A stretch of 64,000 nt of DNA from Pohlia nutans (GCA_022496805.1 CM040089.1:3722501-3786500); one strand, 5' to 3'. Shown: positions 12,960 to 25,692, counted from the stretch's first letter. Program-made: numbers and translations. The notes: generated from the sequence alone by a model not told the origin.

Positions 12960-14290
12960 GACCATTGCCCAACTCACCCCGAAACAGTTGGTCGTTAGCA
13001 TTTTTTTTGGTACGGGGAGCTTTGCAACGACGCTGACCGAATGTTCAGAGATCAAGCTTATGCTTGTGGGTGCAATTAGTCACGTAAGTACATCAACCAG
13101 ATCAAGAACCTATAGGATGCGCCATGAAAGGATTGGAAGACAATTCACGAGCTTGTCACCATCCTCGGTTGAAGATGCACAACAAAAAGGCGACTGCAAA
13201 TTCTGAATGCCATCCCCTATAACTGGTGCATGAGGATTCAAATTCCTTTCGAAGAACACAAGTGGGTGGCCACTACCACACCTACTGGACACATCCAAGA
13301 GATCTTTTAGATCAATATCCCTCTGACCCAAGGTGTTCTATATGGTCAGTCATCAACTAACTTGTTTGCAAATGACAATACAAATACCCAAAACCTATTA
13401 GGCCGTGACATGCACAGAATTCGTGTCACCACCACAAGTGGCGACCTGAAGGCTATTAGAGTCAACTCGCATGACCACACACAAGAGATTAGGGTGATGT
13501 GCATTGTCCACTCACTGCCATTCAATCCGCTCGAAGGAACCTAGTCCAAGCAGCCGGTGCTTTCGAAACAGACCTTCTTCAATTATCTAGCCCGTATGGA
13601 CTTTCACATTCAACTTACAGGTAAAGCTCAAAGAAGCCGCCTCCAAACCAAGCACAGTGAGTTAGGGCTCTCAGAGAAGGAATCTCAACATATTGTACAC
13701 CTCCAAAGGCACAAGACCAAACTGACAAAGTTACAATTTTTCTCATGGCAGTTCAACTTTGGAGGTCTTTCTACTGGCAGCTGGACATGAGTAATGGAAT
13801 TCCCAAGCTCTTGCGCTTGCTACGCGTCTAGTCTTCCCGAGACAATAAAACACATGTTTATAGAGTGCAAATTCATTAGACGTATATGGAACCGCATGAC
13901 CGACGTTCGCGCAACACTCAAGTTGCTAAGTCACATATTCTTGCACGAAATGCTCATGAGAATTGTCCTCGGCACTCGCTGAACAGATGGTGACTACAAA
14001 CCTTCTAACAAGCCTAGACAACTGGCTTAGAACGTCCTTTAATTCGCAACACTCTGGCAACTTTGGTGCGCCAGGAACCGCTTCCTCTTCCAGCAGGAGC
14101 CAGTCAACGTCCTTCAAATTTGCCACCTGGCATAGCGGGACATCTTCCATACTAGTATAGCCCATAGGAACGCGGTCCTCAAATATACTAGCAAGTGTAG
14201 TGAGAAGAAGCAAACCGCATTGGCTAAAGAGTTTCTCTCCATTTGGTGCATGAACCAGGTTTTTTGCACTGGTAGCATCTACCTTGCTAG
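12960..14290 (+). pseudogene. LINE 3' part with zinc-knuckle (zf-RVT), decayed
   Basis: At 13800-13900 the plus strand encodes CACYASSLPETIKHMFIECK followed by FIRRIWNRM. This is the C..C...ET..H.F..C....W pattern of the zf-RVT domain found at the end of plant LINE polymerases. Upstream, ILNAIPYNWCMRIQIPFEEH at about 13190-13250 fits the linker. Stops and frameshifts are frequent. It probably belongs to the same insertion as the reverse transcriptase at 8940-9900, separated by later insertions. Confidence 0.7.
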
Positions 14291-14567
14291 ATGGAAATTA
14301 GCTCCTACTCTTACTACTCTCTTGCCCCTCCCATGGAACCCGAATTGATTGTTATTTTTTCTTTGCACCTTAATCTCATGGCTTTCATCTTTCAAAGAAA
14401 AGAAAAGAAAATGTTGTTGACAAAAATAGTCATTCTTTCTTCTTGTCGTCCCATGAACTGGAAATGCCAAGTATAAAAAATCATTTGATAATTTTCTCAA
14501 ATTTTGAAACTCTCATTGGTTGAAAATTTGTTCTCCATGACTTCTTACCTATAGTGTAAAGAGGGCT

Positions 14568-15143
14568 TTAACCCCTAACTACCTAAGCGTCCATTTTTTG
14601 GACGATGTACAGATTTCATCCATAATTTCTCATCCGTCATGCATTTTTTGTAGTGTGATATTTTTACTGTAGATTCTATAGGAAGTTAACTTCATGCATA
14701 TGTGATCCGATTAGAAAGGAGATGATTTGTGAAATTTTTATGCCTCATTTCATGTTGTAGTGATTCACCCAAAATTTTGAAGATTTCAGTGTAAAAGTGG
14801 TAAAAAAAAGTCAACTCATAAAATTAAGCAACCAAAAAATCTCCAAAAATCACTACACTTAGAGTATTACATTTCAACCAATCACAAAGAATTTCATCTG
14901 TAGATTGTCAATATCTTATTCGTAATTGAATTACAAAATAATTTTGAATTTCACGTTTCAAATTTTATACAAAATTATTGGTAATAGCAATCATAGATCT
15001 AACCATATGGATAGAATCTAAAATTCATAACGTACAACTTTTATTCATATATCAAGTTCAAAATATCCCTCTAGGTTGCATTTTATAATCCATCTTTGCA
15101 AAACTGCCGAATTTGAAGAGGGCTTTAGGCATTTAGGGGTTAA
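14568..15143. mobile_element. TTAA-bounded element, family A, copy 1
   Basis: TTAACCCCTAA at the left and TTAGGGGTTAA at the right (perfect 11-bp terminal inverted repeat, TTAA included), 576 bp. A subterminal hairpin lies at 14588-14604 (CGTCCA...TGGACG). No coding capacity. It shares its right TTAA with the next element (15140-15688). Very similar in sequence and length to copy 2 at 17467-18043. Confidence 0.85.
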
Positions 15144-15688
15144 CCCCTAAGCGCTCAAACGACCATTTTCTAGTCGCTGCCCCAATCTAACGGGCTGCCC
15201 GGAACAAAAAAATAAAAAATTGAAAAAATAAAAAATATTTTTAAATACTAAATCAAATCTACTTTCCAAGCCAATTTGAATTATGGCAATCCGAGTTAAA
15301 CTCCACCCGAGAGAATTTTTCAAAGTAGATCACCTCAACATTGTCTTAGTGTTATAAAATTTGCTATTTGGGGAAAGTAATGATGATCCCTCCATCATTT
15401 CTTTTGCTTTTTTGAAGTTTACAATAGATAGCCCAACTTTAACCAATCATACTAAATTTTGAACTCTAAAATTAGAAATTATAATCTATACAAATTTTCA
15501 AAGGTTAATGCTTTTAAATTCATTAAAAATGATCTATAGTTATTTTTGGAATTTTGGCCATACGGATAATTTGTAGAGACGATACTCTACATTTTGTCTA
15601 TTGAACCAAACTTCATCAAACATATGGAAGGCACATATTATAAGACATCTATGTTTTGTCCAATACCCCTCGGGCTTTTAGGGGTTAA
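15140..15688. mobile_element. TTAA-bounded element, family B
   Basis: 549 bp, TTAACCCCTAAGCG at the left and TTTTAGGGGTTAA at the right. A subterminal hairpin at 15160-15176 (CGAC...GTCG) occupies the same place as in family A, although the interior is different. Its left TTAA is also the right TTAA of family A copy 1. Confidence 0.75.
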
Positions 15689-16340
15689 CAGAGTTAACTG
15701 AAAAGAAGAGCAAATTGATGTTAGGTAAGGTGAATCAGGGGCAACCGAGTTGACTGACACGGATTACATGAAATCCTAAGATAGAATACATGTTGAACGA
15801 GTTTTGCTGTCAAAAAGACTGCAAAATTGATTCTAAGTGGAGTTTGGTGTTAGATAGTTTTGTTGGCTGCGAGAAAAGAGCTTTAAAGTCCTTGCCCGTT
15901 AGAAGCAATTTGCAAGGCCTTTGCAGAGGCCCGATGGCCTTTGCACTACTCCAAACTAAAATAATAATAAAAAAATTAAATAAAAGAATGACACAATGGG
16001 CTCGATAACGGGTTCATCCGTAGGGGGCACTTGTGGGAAGGGACCGTAAACCCTCAATATCACTAATACTAAATATAATCATTAATGTAGTTTAGTAATA
16101 GTAGGTATTGTACGAATTCGTCTACAGTACGATCAAACAATAGAAAAGAAATGAAAAAAGGATTGACTTTCCAACTTTTGGGACGAGAGGGTAGATCTTA
16201 GGATACGGTGGTCAATCAAGGGCTGAAGTTATTATTGAGCTCAGATGACCTGGACGGATAAAGAAGAGAACCTTATCACAGAGAACTACAGTAGGAGTAC
16301 AATGGAAATAGATTTACTAAATTCACGGGATACGGCAAAA

Positions 16341-16707
16341 CTACACCCATTATCATCTGTAGTCCGAGTGCCACAATTAGTCCGAATCTTTGTAAATTCC
16401 GGTATGTACAGTACTATCCAAACTAGTCCAAGGATACAATAATAAAATATTATTATTTTATGTAGATTATAATATTTATTTTTCAAACAACTGAAAATAG
16501 TAAATTCAGAATATATTTTTTCATATTTGGCATGATAAATTCATAGTAATTTGGATATTTTTTTTAGTATAGGCCACACTATACCTACATTACCACAATC
16601 ACTACGAGTTATCTCAATTACTCCGACTCCGACTTTCTTCTAATTCCACAATTAATCCGAGTTTTCGTTATTAGTCTGAGTCTGACTAAAGATGACAATG
16701 GGTGTAG
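16341..16707. mobile_element. MITE with CTACACCCATT ends
   Basis: The left end CTACACCCATTATCATCTGT matches the inverse of the right end CTACACCCATTGTCATCTTT, and similarity continues inward with mismatches. About 367 bp, non-coding; superfamily not clear. Confidence 0.6.
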
Positions 16708-16782
16708 TAAGTAAACTCCTGACCGTATAGAACAAAATAGTGTGGTTGACATACTGTACATTATAGAAGGTTGGTAAAATGG

Positions 16783-16860
16783 ATTTTTTTTGTTTTTTTT
16801 GTTTTTGGTAAGAATCAAATGAACGTTTATTCCATTGATAGAAGAACAAGCAGCTACGCT
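16783..16860 (-). mobile_element. Retroposon 3' tail (minus strand)
   Basis: A T-rich tract on the plus strand (16783-16806) is the poly(A) tail of a minus-strand insert. Just upstream of it on that strand is AATGGAATAAACGTTCATTT, with an AATAAA signal. How far the body extends (possibly to about 17.46 kb) cannot be seen. Confidence 0.45.
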
Positions 16861-17466
16861 ACGAGGAGCTCTGACTAGACTAGAACGGGTGGAGAACGAA
16901 AATGTATTTCAGTGGAATCATGGACGGAATATATTTGCTACAGTGATATTTAGCCCAAGAAAATGGGTGTCCCCACAAAAGCCTCTTCCCTATGGTCAGA
17001 CAAACACAGAACCAGAAGAAAATGGACTGTTCAATGAGGACGGACTGACTTGACTGGGGAGGCAGAAACTACTTATGCAGAATATTTTTATTAGATGCTT
17101 AAGTTATCTGGGTTTTTCTTTCTGACGTGGCCAATTGCATGACGTCATCCACGCCGGATCCACCCTAGAAACTGGGACGAGGTTCCTATTGTGATGAGGG
17201 CTCTTGGGACTGCCAAGAGACAAAGCCCTAAGTTCACTAGTATTTTGTTTTTTTGGTGAGTTGGGCAGGCGTTGAGATCAAGACTGGAGGTTATGGAGGC
17301 CTTCCTTCCCAGGCTGCAGGGTCCAGTGATAACTGGGCAAAAAGTTTCTTAACACCCAGGCTCGTGCATGGAGGCCACCTCATTATTATGCACCCCTCTC
17401 AAGCATTCCCTATTAAGCCACCTTTTGGGAGAACCCTAAATATATTATTATTCTTCTCATTACTTC

Positions 17467-18043
17467 TTAACCCCTAACTGCCTAAGCGTCCATTTTTTGG
17501 ACGATGTACAGATTTCATTCATAATTTCTCATCTGCCATGCACTTTTAGCAGTGTGGAATTTTTATTGTAGATTCTATGGGAAGTTAGCTTCATGCATAT
17601 GTGATCTGATTAGAAAGGGGATGATTTGTGAAAATTTTATGCCTCATTTCATGTTGTAGTGATTCACCCAAAATAATGAAGATTTCAGTGTAAATGTGCT
17701 CTAAAAAAAGTCAACTCATAAAATTAAGCAACCAAAAAATCTCCAAAAATCACTACACTTAGAGTATTACATTTCAACCAATCACAATGAATTTCATCCG
17801 TAGATTGTCAATATCTTATTCGTAATTGAATTACAAAATAATTTTGAATTTCACGTTTCAAATTTTATACAAAATTATTGGTAATAGCAATCATAGATCT
17901 AACCGTATGGATAGAATCCAAAATTCATAATGTACAACTTTTATTCATATATCAAGTTCAAAATATCCCTCTAAGTTGCATTTTATAATGCATCTTTGCA
18001 AAACTGCCGAATTTGGAGAAGGCTCTAGGCATTTAGGGGTTAA
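17467..18043. mobile_element. TTAA-bounded element, family A, copy 2
   Basis: 577 bp, TTAACCCCTAA...TTAGGGGTTAA, hairpin at 17487-17503 (CGTCCA...TGGACG). Nearly identical to copy 1 about 2.9 kb upstream and in the same orientation. Confidence 0.85.
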
Positions 18044-18083
18044 AAGCATCTCCACTAGCACTGGATTGCACTCTGAAGGTCAT

Positions 18084-19580
18084 CTAATCCCTAAAAGGAC
18101 CAACTAGGACATTTAAAGAACCCGGTAGGTTCCGGTGAACACATTTTTAATCGAATTTTGAAGGAAATTTAATACCGTACGTGGAAGGCAGGGTTAGTAG
18201 AAAATAATTCCCCAAAAAAATGCCGAAAAAATAAATAAATTTATTAAGTATTTTGTCGAAATCAACAAAAATAAAGTCAATAAAAAGTCGAAAAAAATAA
18301 AACAAAAAACATAACACTCAACGAAAATCGTAGACAAAAAATAAAATAAAACACTTAGCCGCCGGATTTTTTTTAATGTTATCTATTAATAGCCAATTTC
18401 TTAATAATTACTTTTGAAAGTGCCGACCTCCACTGTTTCAACTTTTATTAATTATTCGACATGAAAGTACCGACCCTGCCTTCTACGTACGGTAATGGAT
18501 TCCCCAATGTGCCACGCAAATGGGGATTTTTTTTTTTTTTGAATTCCGATACCGTATGTGGAAGTTATGAGGGGAAATGTGTTTTTTTTTGGGAGAAAGG
18601 GCAACGGGGCAGTAGAGAAATAGTTGAATTTTGGGGAGGGGCAACAAGTTGGGCAGAGTGTGGAAAATGGGATGGCCTGTGGGGGACAAAAGACCACCCC
18701 ATTTTCCACACTCATTAAAAAGTTTTAAAAATAATATTTATTAAATTTAAATTTATTATTTTAAAATGAAAATTATTATTTCAAATTGAAACTTATTATT
18801 TAAAATTGAAACTTATTATTTAAATTTTAAATTTTAAATTTTAAACTTATTATTATTATTTTTTTAAAAACAAAAAGAAAAAAAACAAATCGTCTAATGA
18901 AAGACTGCCACGTGTCAGTTCACATGAACATTGGAATGGGTTGGGTGAGGTGGCACTTCAATTCCCTTCCTCTACCCTTTATTTCTCCCCTAACCCACAA
19001 AATTCTTATAAAATATGCTATATGTCTTCTAAAACTTGGAGATTTTTTTTTCTTCAAACTTTGTTTCACCATTCTATAGAGGGTGGAATGTACTTATGTT
19101 TCACTGCTCGGATTCATATTTTAAATAACAAAAGTCGAAAATATTGCAATTTCAAAAACAAAGAGTCTTTTTTAAACTTTTAGACCCCTAACAAGTGCAA
19201 GGTGTTCTTCAACATCCTAAACATCTCCAAACGCAACAAAAATTGGTACACAACTAAGTAACATCATATAGAATGTGAAAGTGAAGTGCGACAAGTTTCA
19301 TTAGTGAGGTTTTTTTGATGTAGCCACGGTCAAACGCATCTGAAAATTTCGGGCACGTGTTTTTCTAGGGTGATGTTTTTCATCAAACGCAATTATCTTG
19401 CAATCCGTGCGGTCAAAATCAACGAAATTTTTTGTGTATGTTTTTCAAATAGTTTAGGACAAGATCTTACAGTTAAAAGATAAAAAAATTACATTTTTTT
19501 GGAATATTTTCATGGGGGAGTAAAAGTGGCAGCATTGGAGTGTTTTTGGAGGAAAAACGCTCCAGTCCTTTAGGGGCTAA
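18084..19580. mobile_element. TTAA-type element, family C, decayed
   Basis: The left end reads CTAA then TCCCTAAAAGGACCAACTAG. The right end reads, inverted, TTAGCCCCTAAAGGACTGGA. TTAA is mutated to CTAA at the left and TTAG at the right. The CCCCTAAAGGAC end is shared with 30365-31342 and 32480-33046. The interior holds a nested MITE at 18173-18494. A G-rich hairpin at 18656-18713 pairs GAGTGTGGAAAATGGG with CCCATTTTCCACACTC. Confidence 0.5.
18173..18494. mobile_element. CCGTACGTGG MITE, copy 1
   Basis: TA-flanked, 322 bp, terminal repeat CCGTACGTGGAAGGCAGGGT inverted at the right with one mismatch (TGG versus AGA region). A second copy lies at 44303-44620 in the opposite orientation, and the two match along their length. 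Confidence 0.8.
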
Positions 19581-21748
19581 AAAGTCAAGACTTCACCATG
19601 TAGTTCCCCCACCAAAATCACTCAATTAGACTCTTGAAAGTAGTAAGTGAGCCACTCACAAGTCACCACGCATGGATTGTGCAATTATGATGTGCAATTA
19701 AGAAGAGAAGATACACTAACAAGAGTGATTTTGAATGCCCTAGTTTTTAGTGGATTATCTAGTGTCATAGGCCAAATAAATTGTTCACCAACCCAGTCTC
19801 ATCCATTTTTCTATAGCCAGAGCGGTATCCAGAGTGCTAGTGGAGATGCTCTTAGCCCTTGTGAGTTGTACTTTGGAATAAGAATCGTTGCAGCAGATTC
19901 TAGAATATTGGACATGCCACGTCATTATTTACCTAAAGAATGATGATGGAGGGTTGGAAGTCCATAGTAGCCCTGCCTCAAGAATCATATGTTTTGAATT
20001 TGTTTTCTTTCATGCACTGAAAGCAAAAGGGTGAACCCTGGCAAAGGCTACAGAACCTTATGTTATTTTTATTTATAAAAGAAGCCTCAAAGAAGAATAT
20101 TGGAGATATCTATTATACAATGCAAGACGCTTTGTCTCACTCGACCGTTCCGCGCTGGAATCCGGCGACGAGACAAAGTGACATGTCGTGATCCTCCTTC
20201 TTTCTTGCTGAGCCACTTGCTCAGCTCAACCACTTGCACTGGTTTGGAGATCGACGAATTGGCGAAATTCGAGCACCACCAGGAGCTCCAAAAATGCAGT
20301 TGCCGCAGCTATAATGGAACGCGTGCAAAAATTCTTGGACCGGGAGAGCTTGCGGACATAGCGAAATCCAGGTAATTGTTGTTAGTCGCCGTTGCAATTG
20401 AAGCTCTGTTTTCGGAATTTCATACATTGCGAAACCCTAACAATTCGAAGTGGCTGAATTTTTTGGTTCATTTCGGGTTTCGATTTAGCTTGTTCTGGTC
20501 TTGGTTTAAGGTGAGATCATGTTGCTCGTGGATTCATCCGCCAAGAGCGAAAAATGAGGCTTCTACTCACAGACGAGTATTTTTCTGCGTTAGCTCTCTG
20601 TTGCTGTAATTTCTCACATTGCAAAAACCTTAATGTATCTTCTCCACTTTTATACTGATTTTGTAATCTGTGTCGGTTTCTTTAGGGTTTCATTTTAGGT
20701 TGCTTCGGCCTTGGTCTCAAGCGAGGTGAGATTGAGTGGACGAGCATTTTGATGCTATTGCTCATTTTGGCTATAATTTTTCACCTTTCAAACCTTAGTG
20801 ATTTAGTTTTAGGTTATTTTGGCCTAAATGAGGTGCAAAATTGCGCCATTCGTACTGAACGTAAGTGGAAATGACATTCTTGGAGTATTATTCATTACAG
20901 GTGGTGATCTATTCTCCTTCCCGTTGTACTACGCAATCAATGGAAGATTAGCTTTGAATCTATTATATCTATTATACAAGTAAGTCCATCTCTCAGATAG
21001 TCAATTTCTCCAGATTTAGGTTTCTCACTTTCTGACCCGTAGATCAAGTGTTTCTGGCAATGTAATAAAGTAGTGAAATTATGAATTTGGCAGGACAGAG
21101 ACGTTATGATAGGAAGCAGTCAGGTTACGGAGGTCAGATTAAGACCGTTTTTCATAGTATTTTTGAAGAAATATTAATTCATTGATTATTGTTATTTTGC
21201 AGTACATTGCAAATATTTGTGGAGTTGTACGAACCGGTGTGCGGTTGATTGGGTTGGATTAATTCGGATCCATTTATTGATTTGTTACTACAATCCACTT
21301 CTGGTTAGTCTTTAGGACTCGTGCTTTATTGCATTTGAGCTCTTGGACGGTACCGGAAGTGGGTTTTGCGGATGTTGTTGGGTTGACCGAAGGTTTTTAA
21401 ACCTTTGGACGACCGCGAACGATCGTATTACAGACTTTTTACTACATCTGATATCATCAATTTGTTCATTGTGGTGAGTGAAAAAATGAATGTCACGTGA
21501 TTTTTATTTTGGAGTGGGGGAGGTTATTTGAAAAATAGAATGGGATGGAATTTTAATTTTGAAAAGGGATGAAATTAATTTGTGATTAGGCTCTAATTTT
21601 TTATTTTCATTTAAATTTTTTGGTAGGAGTTTCCGAATTAAGTTAGCTAAGACATTTATTTTGATGGTGTGATATGGGTACCAATGAGACGTGTCTCCCT
21701 ATGTGTGACTATATGTAATTCATTTTATGTGTACTAAAAATTCTATCT

Positions 21749-22855
21749 TTAATCCTTTAACGTAGTGATAGATTTAACACCATTTTCAAAGATTCATCAT
21801 AAAATGTTTGATGAATAACAAAACTGAAGTTTATGTACACTACATTTGTAAATGACAATGATTTTTAATCTATTATTAATAATTCTAAATTAATTTTGCA
21901 AGGTTTTATGTTGAAATTCAATTAAAACTCCCAACTTAACACAAATAAATAAACAAATATTGTAATGAGATTTGAATAACATGCTCTACGAAATAGTGTA
22001 GTTTCTATTATTTGATTATTATATTTTAAAAAGTAGTCTTCGTTTTTGAATTAAGAACAAACTTGATATATACCAATTATGTTGTTTTTTTTAAAATCAT
22101 TATATTTTATTTGAAATATCCACGTTGCTCAATTGATTCTGGATTAAGATGAAACTTGACTTAAACCAATTGTGTTGTTTGTCAAAAATCATAATATCTT
22201 ATTTTGAATATCCACATTATTGTATTACACAAATGATAGTCAACTATTATAAGAACCAAGAGAAATTAGGATGAAGTTTATTGAATATCTACTTAATAGT
22301 ACTATCTTGAAATTCAATTAAAACTCCCAAGTTAACAGAAATAAATAAATAAATACTGTAATGAAATTTGAATAACATTCTCTACAAGATAGTATAGTTT
22401 CTATTATTTGATTATAATAATGGAAAAGTAGTCTCTTTTTTTGAATTGAGAAAAAAACTTAATATATACCAATTATGTTGTTTATAAAAAAATCATCAAA
22501 AAATCATAATATTTTATTTTAAATATCTACAGTGCACAAATGATTTTGAATTAAGAATGAAACTTGACATAGACCAATTGTATTGTTTGTCAAAAATCAT
22601 AATATACTAAAAAAAAACACCCGCGGGGGAGTGCTAGAAACGTGCTCTTTTCGTTCTTAGTGTAAGGTTTGTAATATGTTGTTGTGCAATCAAAATAAAG
22701 CATCCATTTGTTTCAAAAACCAAAAAAAAAAAAAAAAAAAAAAAACAAAAATCATACTATTTTATTTCGAATATCCACATTATAGTACTACACGAATGAT
22801 AGTCAACTACAACAAGAACCAAGAGAAATTGGATAGATGAAAAATGTCCTTGATT
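21749..22855. mobile_element. Family F TTAA element with internal duplication, decayed
   Basis: Begins TTAATCCTTTAACG, matching the family F end TTAACCCTTTAACG. The interior aligns to the reverse of 60537-61084, but the central ~400 bp is present twice (about 21910-22310 and 22311-22830). The second unit is interrupted by the retroposon at 22605-22750. The right terminal repeat is lost. Confidence 0.55.
22605..22750 (+). mobile_element. Truncated retroposon with poly(A) tail
   Basis: About 145 bp ending in a long A tract (22722-22744) after AATAAAGCATCCATTTG. AAAAATCATA repeats on both sides (a likely target duplication of 10 or more bp). The related unit at 22190 shows the uninterrupted sequence. 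Body too short to classify beyond a 5'-truncated LINE or SINE. Confidence 0.65.
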
Positions 22856-23506
22856 GCTGCCATCAGAATAGTTTGAATCTGCTCATTGTCCACTGTGTGC
22901 AAGCATGTATGTCTAAGAGTTAACATCGTGTATATAGTTGTTATGTCATTTAAAGCACGATCTATTTATTTATTTTGAATTCCAATTTCTTCTTTTATTT
23001 AAAGAATACTTTTATAAAATTACATTCTTTTCAAGGATACCCATATCATACCATCACATATTATATCATATATCTTATCCTATAATTTATCACATCATAT
23101 TATAATTTTGTAATAGATTCATTAGATATTTGATTTTGAATATTTTATTCTAGATAGATAATTTTATTTACTTCCATTTTGAATTACAGAACATTTACAA
23201 GACTTTTCATACATTGTTTCATATCATTACCAATATGATGCTGCAGACAAACGTTATGATGCACTTCTAAATAGATTAGAGACATTACAACGGTCAATAC
23301 GTTAGTTGAGGATTGATCCAATAGAATGTTATCGAAAAATAGAATAAAATAGAGACAATGTTTGGAGCCTTCAATGTATATTTTATTTTTCTAAATAAAT
23401 ACATTTCCTATTTATTTTTTATTTTTTGTATCAACTTATTTGAAGTTTATAAAAGTTCTTTACATTAAACTAATGTCAATGTGGTCAATGGCATGGGTCC
23501 CACTAT

Positions 23507-25130
23507 CTACTACAATGCATGCTACTGAATGTTATGGCCTTCAATACCACCGTATTTTGGCAGTACCTATTTGTAAGTGGCGGATTGATATTCACTAACA
23601 GTCTGTTATTAGAAGCCATTTCAAGTGTTCTCTTCAGGTCATTTGTAATTATTCTTCCTTTTCTAAAAAATCAATACCTTCCACTTGAGATCTTTTGGAG
23701 CTTCCAGAACCTACTCATCATCCAACGACAATTCAGTGCCATGCCCCTCATGATGGGTAGCTTTTTTTCCTTTTCATGCAAGACAAATTTTATTAGCTTT
23801 TTGAAATTTGAGGGAAAAAAAAATCCAGTACTGTACAGTACAATGATAAATAACTTTTTTACCCGAGTTCTTTGTGAATAATTTGGATTCTTTGTGAATA
23901 ATTATCTTATTTTGTTTTATATTTTGTGCAAAAATAAATAAATAAATAAATAGTTTTACACTTTGTGAAAATTTTCATTGCACTACTGGAGTATTATAGC
24001 AGGGCCGCCAAAAAATAATTTAAAAAAAAAAAGAAAAAATGTAAAAAAAGTGGAAATTATAAGTACAAAAGAGAAAAAAATATAATAAGTTACTTTAATT
24101 TATATTTTTCTATTTCTAATCTATTTTGGCCATGGCCATATTTAATCATTCAAAAAATTAAAATTAAAAAAATTGGTCAATGGACTTTTTATTCAAAAAA
24201 TATTAAATATGGGTCTTGACCCTATTATCTATTATAGTATACAGCTCGGTTTCTCTCACTCGACCGTTCCGCGCTGGAATCCATCGAGGAGACAACCCAA
24301 GCTCAATGTGCTCAACGGCACGGGTCCCACTAGTTTTTTTAAACAAGTAATGTCAAAGAGGAAGAAGTAATAACCACCTAAACTGAGTTAGGATAATCAA
24401 TTAGAATTAGGGTGAGGTGGCAAGTCCTAATTGCATGCAAGTTTCAAAGTTTCATGTCACTCTCATCACTATTTCTAAAGCAAATCTTAAATCACTCAAT
24501 CATAGTTTACACAATTTTCAGAATTAGAAGATGAATACGGTCTCATTGAATTTGTCGTAGAAAATTCAAGAATTTGATACCCAATTCAAAATATTAGGTG
24601 CCAAGTTATGCACATAAATTGCTTAAAAAATAAAATTGTAATAAGGTTGAAGTAACATCTCTTTAATCCTTGAGTGCACATTATTATTATTGTTATTATT
24701 ATTATAATTATTGTTGTTGTTGTTGTTGGACATAATAATAATAATAACATTGGCCTAAAAAGAACATTGTGAATGAAGAGTCTGTTGGGGATAGTTTGTT
24801 TATCAATGCCTAAATGGGTAGTGAGTCTACCCTTGTTGCCTTCTTGTTGCACTACAGTAGGGGAAAACAATGTTTGGTGTTTTTATATTTCACTGTGAAA
24901 AAAAAATCTAATCTGCCATTTTTGAAAGGCCTCCAAATGCACATTAATTGTCCCCTATCCACAAAATTTGGAACATAGGTTCATTTATGAGGCTAGAAAC
25001 TCTTTTCATGACCATTTGTTGTTCATGTTTGAAAATCGCAGCATTCTCTAAAAATAACATACCCGTTAATAAATTTTAAAAAATTCCATTTTGATAAATC
25101 TCTAAACCATGAAACTTGGCACACGTGTTC
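23507..25130. other. No gene; microsatellite
   Basis: Other than the mini-Helitron, this holds TTATTATT-type and TTG repeats at about 24679-24747 and plain AT-rich sequence. Confidence 0.5.
24228..24333 (+). mobile_element. 106-bp mini-Helitron
   Basis: Inserted between A (24227) and T (24334). Starts TCTATTATAG and ends CCCACTAG (CTAG fits CTRR). A short hairpin GTGC-TCAACG-GCAC lies about 11 nt before the 3' end. The inner end motif TCACTCGACCGTTCCGCGCT is identical to that in the 3.4-kb element at 20109. All Helitron hallmarks except coding capacity are present. Confidence 0.65.
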
Positions 25131-25136
25131 TTTTAT

Positions 25137-25692
25137 GACGTCCATTTTTAGACTATGTATAGATTTCATCCACGTTTTCTCATCCATCTTGCACTTTTTG
25201 CAGTGTAGAATTTTTACTGTAGATTTTATGTAAAGTTAGCTTCATGCATGTTTGAACCAATTAGAAAGGGGATGATTTGTAAAAAAATTATGCCTCATTT
25301 CATGTTGCAATGATTCACCAAAAAATTCTAAGATCTTAGTTCAAAAGTGCTCTTTAACAATTCTATTAATAGAATTAAGGATCCAAAAAATCTCCAAAAA
25401 TCACTACACTTAGAGTATTGCATTTCAACCCATCACAATAAATTTCAATCATACATAGATTGTTAATTATTCATAATCAATTTACAAAAGAATTTTGAAT
25501 TTTAAGTTTCAAATTTTATACAAAAATATTGGTGACAGCAATCACATATCTAACTATATGAATAGAATTTGAATTTCATAATGTAAACTTTTATTCATAC
25601 ATCAAGTTCAAAATATCCCTATTAGTTGCATTTTATAGTGCATCTTTGAAATTCTCCAAATTTGGGTAGGGTTGTGGACATTTAGGGGTTAA
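25137..25692. mobile_element. Family A, copy 3, left end lost
   Basis: The right end TTTAGGGGTTAA is intact and the interior matches family A throughout. The left TTAACCCCTAA is gone, and the subterminal hairpin at about 25139-25155 is partly unpaired (CGTCCA facing TAGACT). Confidence 0.7.

Larger units (their letters stand above)
18044..19857. mobile_element. Composite element with AGCATCTCCACTAGCAC ends
   Basis: AAGCATCTCCACTAGCACT at 18047 is repeated in inverse orientation at the right (AGTGCTAGTGGAGATGCTCT, about 19834-19853). The 1.8-kb span therefore looks like one element with AGAGCATCTCC-type plant ends. Inside it are the family C element (18084-19580) and the CCGTAC MITE (18173-18494). 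Confidence 0.5.
20109..23506 (+). mobile_element. Helitron-like element carrying gene-like sequence
   Basis: The left end is A|TCTATTATAC followed by TCACTCGACCGTTCCGCGCT at about 20138. The right end is GGCATGGGTCCCACTAT. Both ends match the 106-bp element at 24228-24333. The last base is T rather than the CTRR expected of a Helitron, so this boundary is less clean. The first kilobase has exon/intron texture, with GTAATTG after CCAG near 20371 and TTACAGGTGG near 20900, like a captured plant gene leader. I cannot name the gene. No Rep/helicase is present, so it is non-autonomous. A family F relic (21749-22855) is inserted inside. Confidence 0.5.
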
